Part shown: piece by piece, positions 55,201-64,000 of the stretch
Numbering within the stretch: the first letter of the stretch is position 1
Layout of the letters: each line of letters starts with the position of its first letter
Source of the DNA: Tetraselmis striata
Taxonomy: Eukaryota; Chlorophyta; Chlorodendrophyceae; Chlorodendrales; Chlorodendraceae
Length of the DNA: 64,000 nucleotides
Reading direction: 5' to 3'
Assembly: GCA_006384855.1 (NCBI GenBank)
Contig: VCJN01002047.1
Span: 1 to 64,000 of the forward strand
Notes under the pieces: generated by a model
Database searches by the model: none
Seen by the model: only the letters and a program-made list of their open reading frames with translations
Told to the model about the DNA's origin: nothing
Position numbers and translations under genes: made by a program

Positions 55201-56363
55201 GCACATGGCAGCTAGCTGTACACCGCAGGGTGTGCGGGTGGGAAGCGCGGTACGGCCCCCCGAGTGTAAATCACGACTACCACCGGACGCGTACAGCATC
55301 TGACGGCGTCTCGACATTCGTCACGGTTTTGGCAGGTGTATGCGCGCCCATAGCAACGAGAACTTGGGGCGGGGGTCCCACATACACACAGACACCTATC
55401 TGCCACAGCACGAAGTGCATGCGCGTTGCACCAGTTTAGACGAGGCAGCAGCCAGCGGCGCGGCGCAGTGGTGGCGGGGCCGCTGGTGGCTGACGTTGCC
55501 GCCCCCGTGCGGTCTTGCCGCAGACCCGCTGGCCGGCCTGCAGTTCCGGACCTCCACGTACCACTGGCTGACGCGGTCCATCCGGGACATGGCGGACCAG
55601 CTGTGTGGTGCGCGGGCCCGCCGACGCCGCCACCATTTCGGTGTCACGGCATATATGCGCATTCTGTACTGCAGGGGGATACTGACTGGTGGCGAGCCAT
55701 GGCCCACCCTTCTGCGCCCCCCCCCTTTCCCCCTGTCCCTGTCTTGCTTGCACAGAGGGCCGGGTGGTCTTCATGCTGGAGGGCGGCTACGACCTGCGCG
55801 CCCTGGGCGAAAGCGTGGCCAACAGCTTCCTCGCCCTCCTGGACAAGGGCCCGGAGGACAAGTTCAACCCGGCGGTGTGCCCTCCCATTCAATGGACCGG
55901 AAGTGCATGCCACAGCTGCAACTTTAAATCGCTCCGTTGCCCTCATGTACATTCAGCTAGCAATGGGCGCAGCATTTAGTAGAAACCATGTGCACGTAAG
56001 CTGATGGCGTACTTTAGTTCCAAACATCCAGAATTCACAATATACTACAGAGAAATTCCCACCGTCAGTACACTGCCATGTTGACATTTTTAGGGCCTAT
56101 ACCCAGCGATGTGCACACCGTGGATAGTCGTTATTTCTCGCCGCTTCTGTGTTCGATCGCACTGAGAGTCCCTAATTGTTTCGGAGCTGCCTGCCATGGG
56201 GTGATTTCTTCCGCGGTTTGTGCAGTAACGATGTCGTCGCTGTGTTCTGTGGCGTTTGGGACTGAGGCTCAGCGCGGTGCGCGGTGCGCAGTTGCTGCGG
56301 GATGAGCCTGATGAGAAGGTGCGCAGCGCCATACTGGAGTGCAAGCGCATCCACGAGCTCTAG
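52292..56363 (+). CDS. HDA14: Class II histone deacetylase, plant HDA14-like
   Basis: A zinc-dependent lysine deacetylase. Exons 52292-52618, 52806-52910, 53007-53184, 53339-53415, 53551-53602, 53717-53778, 53913-53997, 54119-54204, 54690-54720, 55524-55607, 55756-55874 and 56292-56363 join in phase, all GT-AG, to give 425 residues, matching plant HDA14. Landmarks: [57 protein letters not shown] (general-base His 205/206); [17 protein letters not shown] (zinc ligands Asp 243, His 245); [21 protein letters not shown] (zinc ligand Asp 330); MLEGGYDL (Tyr 374); and the terminal [19 protein letters not shown]. All catalytic residues are present. The first 60 residues are rich in Arg, Ser and Ala with few acids, as in organelle transit peptides; plant HDA14 is reported in plastids and mitochondria, so an organellar site is plausible. 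Introns 5, 7, 8 and 9 have long C or G runs within about 20 bases of the donor. Confidence 0.95.
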
Positions 56364-57058
56364 CTGCCGGAAGCCCCCACCCAGCGCCCTCTTTTTCCCC
56401 GGCACTTCAAGGAGAGCCGCCGTGGCGCCAATGAAGGTCTAGCGCTGCGACTTCGGGCAAGAGGCGCCGCCGCTCACGTCCTTTTATTCACGGTGCCAGG
56501 CCGGGGCGCCATGAACATGCATGTGCGTGTTCGTACGTAGTAGCCGGTGCGCTATTTTCTGTGCAATGCCGGTCAAACCGGTCTCTGTAATAACATGACC
56601 TTATCCGCAATAAAAATCCAAAAGTTCTCGCTCCGGTACGGGTACCGGTACCGTACCGTACGATGACGCTGACGACGCTGATGCTGCGCGCGTTATTGCA
56701 GTGCGTTAACTCCCGGGTACTTGCAGTGCTTTAGTGCTGCAGTTGAACGCCGGTTTCGTGCTGGGAGTTGGCGCGCATGAGCCTAGTACTAAAGGTCTCG
56801 ACGTAACAGTAATTTAACCTATTTTGCACCGTGGAATTCATTTTGCACCGCAGGGTTTTGTTATACCCTAGTTTCCGGGGCTACCATCAGTACTTAAGAC
56901 TCACGGGTTGTGTCATTCTTTCCTAGTACAAAGGTCGTACATTCTTTCTCTTGTGTCATATACCGGCACGGTCTGCATTAACCCCCATCGATTTCGAATT
57001 TGTCCGAGCCTATCATAACCTCGGCGCAATGCATCGTTCTCTGATGTAGTGCTCGCAG
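56364..57058. other. Deacetylase 3' flank
   Basis: AATAAAAATCC at about 56610 could be part of a polyadenylation region, though many green algae use TGTAA instead. Also GGTACCGGTACCGTACCG words at 56638-56660. No gene was seen. Confidence 0.35.
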
Positions 57059-58192
57059 TTGGCAGCACTCTTGCTCGGCAGTCTTCTCCTTGTTGCCTCG
57101 GACGTTGCGGGTGGGTCCGGCGTACATGATGATGAGGAGGTTGCTTGTCTTTCACCGCTCGAGCGGCGTATTCGTCAACTGGAAGGCTCTATTAACACCG
57201 TCCATAACTCTATCAGGGTTTCGAGCTCCGATGAGGCTGCTGCTTCGACTTCAGAGCAGCGTCGTCCTCATGAAGCCAAAGCCCCTCAGCATGAGTCCCG
57301 TCTGACGGCCCTGGAGGCGCAGCTCAACCAGATGATCTGCATCATACCTCCGCATACACTGCAGCATACCTCCATGATCTCCGACCTGCAGCATGCCAAG
57401 ATGGAGCACCTTGGCATGGCCACGTCTGCATGCGCAGCCAGGATGGCACAACATCTACCTGCATACCCTCGTCCGAAAAGCTCTTCTTTGGTAGACAGTC
57501 CTCGCAACTGCGAAAAACCCGAAGTCGACACTCAATTGGATGCAACCGGGCTGGATTGCGCCATCAACCATATCGGGCACCACTTGCGGAAGGGATCCCA
57601 ACATCAATTAGTTCGTACGTTGTTTGAGTGCTTATTTCACAGATACCCCCCGCTCGGGGGAGGGGGGTCTTGCCGTATTCAGCATTGAGAGGAGGTGATG
57701 CTGCAGGTGCGGCGATATATCTGCCGGGGTAGTGAGGCCAAAAGCTTGAAGGAGACAGCATAAGCATGGCTCGTGGCGATGGCGTTGGTTTGTGCAACGT
57801 GCATCTGCTTCTCGTACCCAGTCTTCTCGGTTGAGCTCAGCCACGGCACAACTTTACGAAGCTGCGGTCGGAGTGAAATATGGTCTCCAAGCATCTTGCC
57901 GCGATCACTTGATATGCAGGGAAGGCGGGCTTTATGTGTAGGTATTGGCTCGCAAAAAAAGCTGAAAAAGCTGTCATCCATGGCGGTGTCAGACCGCATG
58001 TACGTTCTTAGCTCCGGAGACCGTGAGCACTTGGTGCTTCGCATGCTTCTGAACATGTTTGCTGTGACGTCCGGCAATCCCATCCAGTTGTCTTCCACAC
58101 TTGCCGTACTGCGCCGCGATGCTTTACGGCTTGGCCAGTCCACGGTAGCTGTCATTATGACATTGTTCAAGCCTACTGGCGTTACTAGCTAG
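57059..58192 (+). CDS. Hypothetical protein, uncertain
   Basis: Two plus-strand open frames lie close together. The first (57059-57688, no ATG near its start) has a hydrophobic beginning (LLLGSLLLVASDVAGG), then coiled-coil-like segments (LERRIRQLEGSINTVHNSI, RLTALEAQLNQMI) and a His-rich end. The second (57773-58192) has LVLRMLLNMFAVTSGNPIQL and ends at TSSTOP near 58190. They could be exons of one gene or chance frames; a 163-codon frame on the minus strand overlaps the second. I do not recognise the family. Confidence 0.25.
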
Positions 58193-59113
58193 GGGTGCGC
58201 GGAGCACGCATATATTCTTGATGTAGTCCTCGCACGCGCGCTACTCAGCAAAGGCTTAGCGCAGTAGCATTGTAATATCAAACACATTGACACTCATACC
58301 TCAGTTGTCAACACCCCCACTCAATACGCCTTAAGGCTCCCCAGTCGCCGCGAGATCCGAGGATCCGTGACGATAACCAACCACCCCGCTTAGCCCCCTA
58401 CCGCACCGATGCGGGCACCGGCCCTAGGGGTTGTGGAGGTCCACGCGGAGGTGGGGTTGGTGCCGCCGAGCCTGCCGCACTTTGGATCATCCGTTCATGG
58501 TGGCGGGGTGCTCCATCTCATTGTTTGCATCGCGTTGTTCTTGCGAGTAGCGGAGTGGAAGCTTTTGCCGGGATTTTGCGATAGCTCGTACTTGTATATG
58601 TAGCACACAGTGCGCACAAGTTGCTTGCGCGCAACGCCAGGGACGGGCACTAACTGCGGGATCGGCCTCGACAAGCCGCGATTATTATTTCGAAGTAATT
58701 CTGGCGGAATATCAGAGTATTTCAACAACATACGTCAAATTGACATTCATGTAGTATGGCTACTATGCCGTATTTGACTGCGAATAGTATTCCCAACGAT
58801 GATGACAAGTACGAGTACCTCGGAAGGGACGGGGCCTTGAAGGGTTTGTTGCAATGGGTGGCATATCGGAGACTAGCAACTTGCAGGTGTCACGGGGACA
58901 TGCATAACCGGACTTTCCATGACAAATTGCCAACTTGGAGGGAAAAGCACCCATTGCAATAACTTGCAAACTGCGAGCTTCAATCGAACAATGGCTAGTG
59001 TACGACAAGTGAGTATGTACACCACACCAAAAAACGACGATCATGCATGCGTAGCGGCATCCGCACTTGACTGACTGCATTCCTGACAAGTTAGGCTCGG
59101 AAGCCCCCCCGCC

Positions 59114-59144
<31 letters not shown>

Positions 59145-61004
59145 CTCAATAAGGAGTGACCGCTTGTGCTCCGCGAGGCCAGCGCCCCTCGTGGAGCGAG
59201 AATGTGAAAGAAAATCCCCCTATCGGGAGTCTGTCGTCGCCCCGCGTCGATGCAAATAGTACCATTGAGACTGATATGTGTAATAAAGCTCTGCTGCTAG
59301 CTCATGTAATTATATATGTAATAAAGATTAGCCACGTGTAGCTAGTACGGGTACCGTATATTGCAGTACCTGATGTCTATAGTGCAGCATAACGCAGCGT
59401 TACGTGTAGTACGATCCCAGTAGAATATAAGGATTACTATATTATGTATGGAGTTCTATCTATATATGTGTGTGCCATCCCTTATTTCGGGGGGTATTAG
59501 TCGCTATTGTAGTCGGTCGCAGCAAGAATTTTTGTAGTCAGTCGTCGTGGCGCGCAGCATACGCAGCAGACGGGCAATATATATCTATTCATTGGACCAT
59601 AAAACCGATGACGCGCGCGTGATATGCTGACAGCCGCTCCGCGCCCGTATACGCGAGGCAGATTGCGCGAATATCTATACGTACAGGTAAGGATTATCGC
59701 CGGAAGCGACGTCGGCAGCCACTCCAGTAGCGACTAGCGCCACTAGTAATCAGCGCGAAGTTCCGCAGGGTTTCGTTTAAAAAAAAGTTTATCAGAACGA
59801 TTCGCGGTGCGTAGCATCAGGGGTTACCCCTGGTAGTATGCGTGGTTTGCGGGTTAATTCATATATACCCCTGTACTCTGGAGATATTTTAATAGCGTTT
59901 GCTTTACCAGTCTCGTACCTGTTCAGCGACTGTAAATCACCATTCACCTACTGTGAGGGATGCGGGGCGCTTGTGACAGGCTTGTGTAGTCGCTGTGGGT
60001 TTAGCGACCAGTTCTGCTTGTACCGGCGGATTTGTTACTGGTGGCCTTGTTGTAATTCACACCAGTAACGCCACGTAGCAGTCGATATAGCAGAGTTTCC
60101 TATGTACGGCAGATGTACCTGGGCGTGCGACCCGGGCGGTCGTACGATACTAATTATATAGCGCGACTGGCGCTACTAGTTGTACGCGCCTTTCGCAACT
60201 CGAGGATATCACGGTGGACAGGATGACATCTCCCGGGAGCGTACCGTGAGGGTTGAATTCTTCCTATCCATTGCGTTTTCCGAGTTGTGCCTCCGTAGGT
60301 GTTCGATTCAATGATCGACCTGCGTGGTGGACATGCTGGACGGGAGATAGGTCGGGTGGCCGTCCTAGAATGTTATTTAGTTGTACTTGTACCGATAGTC
60401 GCCTGCACGTGATCGATACTCGTACGGCTAACATTCCATCCCGTCCAATCCACGGACGACTAATCCGATTTCCGGGTGATAAGGGAATCGAACCATTGAT
60501 CTCCTGGATCGCAGCCAAGGCTCCGAAACCAGTGAAAGCAATACAAAAGATCCGAGCATGTCATGTACCTGCGGGCAGCCGCATATGTAGCCATATCATG
60601 TACACGGGCGCATCCGAGTACCAGTATATGGCGATGTACGAGTATCGGACCCCGGGCAGGTTTATATCGGCACGAGTACAACTAGCATGGGGCGACTGGA
60701 ATGGCACTACTACCGCCATTCCCGCAGCCCCGCCCCTCATATACCGCCGCCATGCGCATGTATTTCGTTGGCGGGAGGTCCTCACCACGCAGCGCCCCAC
60801 CTACCGGACACAATGTAGCGTAGAGTGCTACATGAACCATGCATCTAGCCGACACAGTCACCCGCGCAGCCGTACGTTCTCTCAAGTACTCCGCCCCCCT
60901 GAGGCCCGAGATTTAGCGCGTTCAACCACATCTCGCTGCATGTTTGGATGCAAGGTGGCTGATACTGGTTGTTGTTGGCTTTATTTGATGCGAGTAGGTG
61001 TGCG
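58193..61004. other. No gene recognised
   Basis: Intergenic DNA with a C run followed by an AC repeat (59103-59145) and TAGTCGCTA-type words. Near 60030 a stretch (GGCGGATTTGTTACTGGTGG) resembles ones at 44785 and 35743. A 252-codon frame at 60253-61011 has no recognisable domain and includes a GGTTTCGGAGC word on its minus strand (60520). I treat it as non-coding. Confidence 0.35.
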
Positions 61005-61085
61005 GAGTTGAAATCGCTGCAGTGTCTCCAATTATACTGCGACGGCCGTTTTGGCAGCGATCCAATTAATACGTAGAGCCGTGAG
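61005..61085 (-). repeat. LINE 3'-tail repeat, fragment
   Basis: On the minus strand ATTGGATCGCTGCCAAAACG, then GCCGTCG and GAGACACTGCAG, matching the middle of the 17650-17822 repeat. Confidence 0.5.
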
Positions 61086-62707
61086 TGATACTTCGCCTAC
61101 AGTACTACGTCAATAGTGTACGAGGTAATGCTATGTGAGGGTTATTATTTTAATCGTCTATACAGTATTATGTACATGAGGCTATACCAGTAGTACGTAC
61201 TCTTAATGGATTTTTAAGCCGATGGTACGGTATAACACGTAGCATTTAACTGTGTATATATATAGACTATACATCACGAGTACCCTATATTATAACGTTA
61301 GCACTACCATAATTGTCGCCACATCGCAAGGTTTTGATATTTGATTACATAAGGGCTTTCACAAAAGCGCACTTCAAACAGAACTAACAGCAACTATGAA
61401 AGGTTGCCAGCAAAAGAGAGACACAAGCCTGAAACCAAGGTCGAGCAGGAGGACAAGGAGCCAAGAACCAAGAAGGAGACAAGGGAACCACGAAGTCACT
61501 TAGCTGCAAGGAACCAAAGGAACCCCCGCCCCGGGGTAGGCTATCAGCCGCGGCGAGGACGCTTGCAGCCAATGTCTCGGGTCATAGCAACACATGCCGA
61601 CGAGCGACGCGACCCAGGCGCAGGAGCACCATCACGTGCTGCACGCGCAGCCGCGACCCCGCCCGCCAAGAACGTTGTCTGCATGTGCCATGTTGATGAG
61701 CAAGGAGAAACGGCGGCGCCACGCAGACAAGAGCTGGCCGATTTTTTTGCCAGTGTGTGCGTGGCTAGCTTTCGCGAGGTTTTAGTACTGCGTACCTAGC
61801 GACTAATAAGGATTACTACTCCCCTAAGTACTAGCTTCTTTATTGCATCGGCGGTCAGCCCGTGGACTGCTCTGAACTACTGGTACCCTGTATAGGGTCC
61901 AGGGCCTTTATCCCTGTGTAGAAGCATCAGCAACTGGAGGGGTATATTAGTATATTGCTGGCGTCTAAGACCATCGCGCAATATTGTACGCTTATGATTC
62001 GATGATTTCATCGATTTCGTCGTGGCTAATTTTGCTCAGTAGTCGCTACAGTACCCGTAGTCGCTGTAGAAAAGTCGCTAGCGACTATATACGGCACCGC
62101 CCGTCCTGGCAGCGCTACAGAACCGGATCCCCATACTCCGAATGCTGATGCATAGCGACTACTTTGTGCACATAGGCGATGCTGATGCGCCCTACTCATC
62201 GGGGGGCAGCTGGCAGTACCAGGGTTTGGCGGAGGCTGATATCCTTATTACTGTACTGCTGTACAACAATTCCAGACCTAACAGAGCTACACCCTAGGTT
62301 TGATCCTACCCGTGCCACTTCGACCTGATTGGGGGGGGGGGGGGGGGGGTACGTATCGAACTGCCGTACTGCTGGGGTTTCGTAGCGGGGCCCGCGCGCT
62401 GGGCTGACGCGCGAACGACGCCGCATCTTCGTCGACCGCATTGCCGTATGTCGGGTCGTGGCGCGGGCGGCCGCGAGCGATTAATATATATAGGGACACG
62501 ACAACTATCCTCCTGAAACACCCCGTCGACGCAGAAAGTGAGCAAGCGTATCGAGCGCAATTGGCAGCGCTCCAATAACGAGGTCGATAGCAGCTACGTC
62601 GCCCCAGTTGACTCAACAATACACTACCACAGGACAAGAGCTCGCCCACGACCGGGATTCTTAGACTGCTACTCGCTCATCACTGAAACAAGAACCGCGG
62701 CCTCGAC
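61086..62707. other. Upstream region of the subtilisin-like gene
   Basis: No confident gene. A 131-codon frame (61404-61799) is Lys/Glu/Arg-rich, lacks an ATG at its start and shows no domain. A G run lies at 62330-62349. The region nearest 62707 presumably contains the promoter of the protease gene. Confidence 0.35.
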
Positions 62708-63904
62708 ATGCGTCCGAACTCTCGCGTTGCAGTGGCGCTGCCGCTGCTCCTGCTCCTACTCACCGCAATACCCGCTGCCGCGGGTCGCGAGCTTCAACAG
62801 TCCAAGGATGTATCTACCGCCTCCGGTGGCCGTCTCATCGTCGCCCTGTCCAAGGACGGCGCCGAGTTGGCTGGCCAGAGTGGCTCCGCCGTGAATACCT
62901 TGTCCGCTACGCTTGCCAGCGCAGCCTCGGTCACTAGCGTTCAAATTCTGCCCATCCTGAACCTCGCTATCGTCAAGTCAGGGAACACGGCCCTCTCTAC
63001 CGCCTCGCTTCAGATGCTTTCCTCCGTGAAGAGCGTGTCCGCCGACGTACGCGTGCAAATCGCCGGAGTTCCCGACGACGCGCTGTACAGTAGCCTGTGG
63101 GGGATCGATAAGGTCGAGGCACCCGCTGCTTGGGACATCACTACTGGCAGCCACAGCGTCGTAGTATGCGTAATTGACACCGGTAAGCCGGGCCTTAATC
63201 GACCCCCCCCCTTTGAATAATTGCCACACTATACAAACGCTGAAACTCGTGTCCGCGTGCTGAGACGACTCGCGCGTCCCTGCTGTTTTATTCGAATGCA
63301 GGTGTAGACTACCTGCACGAGGACTTGGTGAACAACATGTGGATCAACCCAGACGAGATCCCCGGCAACGGCATCGACGACGATGGAAACGGCTTCATTG
63401 ACGGTGAAATGCCCACGCTGCTTACCTTGCTGACGGGTCCCGATTCGTGTCGACTAAATACTTGTAGGTACTGTGACGCTGCATAGTATTACAGAATCTC
63501 GACGACGCGTCGTGTCTTTCAAGCCAGTGGAGGTCGCATTTTTCGCACGGTTTTGTCGAAAAGTGCTTCTGCAATGCTACCCGCGTTGTTCGATTCTTGC
63601 TTTGCGCGGCGGCTCGCCAGATCCCTGCCCTGACGACAAATACACCCGTCTGCTGTACCGTAGATGTGCACGGAATCAACGCCATCGATATGAGCGGGGA
63701 CCCCATGGACGACCACATGCACGGAACCCACTGCGCCGGCACCGTTGGCGCGCAGGGCAACAACACCATCGGAGTGGTCGGTGTGGCACCCAACGTATCC
63801 ATCATGGCCTGCAAGTTCCTGAGTGCCTCAGGCGGCGGCGACATATCCGACGCGCTGACCTGCCTTGAGTACGCCGTGGCCAATGGCGCGCAGATCTCCT
63901 CCAA
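62708..63904 (+). CDS. Secreted subtilisin-like serine protease (S8), 5' part
   Basis: A secreted or lysosomal/vacuolar serine endopeptidase. Exons 62708-63182, 63302-63403 and 63664-63904 join in phase; the gene runs past the window, so the Ser-containing end is not seen. The start has a clear signal peptide: MRPNSR, a hydrophobic LPLLLLLLTAIPAAA core, and cleavage probably near Ala-Gly-Arg. Residues 30-125 resemble an I9-type propeptide (GGRLIVALSKDG … VSADVRVQI). The catalytic domain follows: SLWGIDKVEAPAAWDITTGS, VVVCVIDTGVDYLHEDL (Asp about 157), NPDEIPGNGIDDDGNGFID (likely calcium-binding), DDHMHGTHCAGTVGA (His about 212), and GVVGVAPNVSIMACKFL. The last exon ends SSAA|GTGAGC-like in phase 2, expected to continue into the family's NSWG block. 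The exon 1 ATG directly precedes the signal peptide. Confidence 0.92.
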
Positions 63905-64000
63905 GTGAGCGCCCATGCCTCTGACAACTCTGACTGTCATTGGCTTGCAGCGTTAACGTACACATTATAGCGCGAGTATTCTGACAGTCTTAGTAGTATA

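Noticed and set aside
57679-58170. 163-codon minus-strand frame
   Set aside because: Overlaps a plus-strand frame of similar quality. Neither shows a domain, and I could not decide between them, so only the plus-strand pair is listed, at low confidence.
60253-61011. 252-codon open frame on the plus strand
   Set aside because: No recognisable domain or codon bias like the confirmed genes. It contains a dispersed GGTTTCGGAGC word on the opposite strand and ends beside a LINE-tail fragment, so it is more likely a chance frame.
61404-61799. 131-codon Lys/Arg/Glu-rich frame
   Set aside because: No ATG at its start, low-complexity composition and no splice or family evidence.

Overview
The window looks like nuclear DNA of a GC-rich unicellular eukaryote, most probably a green alga. 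The support is as follows: spliced genes, almost all with GT-AG and a few with GC-AG introns; an AP-1 sigma adaptin closest in wording to land-plant sequences; an HDA14-type histone deacetylase; a two-domain chromate-type transporter as found in algae; and a short CCCTAAA telomere-like tract near 845-880. The lineage is an inference from these gene types; I could not search a database. Runs of 15-40 G or C are scattered everywhere, and many sit inside introns next to the 5' splice site.

Six host genes could be assembled exon by exon. They are AP-1 sigma (minus, 4364-7246, 6 exons), a chromate transporter (minus, 14469-17168, 9 exons), ribosomal protein L10a/uL1 (plus, 36648-37872, 3 exons), a NEDD8-specific protease of the DEN1/SENP8 family (minus, 38802-41739, 10 exons), a class II histone deacetylase like plant HDA14 (plus, 52292-56363, 12 exons), and the 5' part of a secreted subtilisin-like protease (plus, 62708 to the window edge). 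They form no pathway together; they are ordinary housekeeping genes separated by repeats. A possible coiled-coil exon (909-1085) and pieces of a helicase-associated-domain gene (43.2 and 50-51 kb) are weaker calls.

The rest is mostly mobile DNA. (a) 7.6-12.4 kb: a tyrosine-recombinase element with split direct repeats. (b) 31.4-34.4 kb: a decayed DIRS-type element with reverse transcriptase, RNase H and recombinase in that order. (c) 17.65-18.5 kb: a LINE 3' end, with related tails at 2.0, 3.55 and 61.0 kb. (d) 18.5-19.6 kb and, inverted, 49.2-50.0 kb: an element whose reading frame ends in a long acidic tail. (e) 20.8-26.76 kb: a transposon with an apparently intact five-exon gene of about 1015 codons resembling DUF7869 / DDE-like transposases. 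(f) 43.4-47.15 kb: an inverted, internally deleted copy of (e). (g) 28230-29472: a non-autonomous hAT-like element with 15-bp terminal inverted repeats and a perfect 8-bp target duplication. A palindromic minisatellite (core TCCATGCTGTGGATGGA) accompanies both copies of the DUF7869 transposon, in an intron and beyond one end.

The most rewarding observations are the intact/deleted transposon pair with its travelling minisatellite, the split-repeat recombinase element, the hAT-like element with exact ends, and the habit of placing long C or G runs directly after 5' splice sites.
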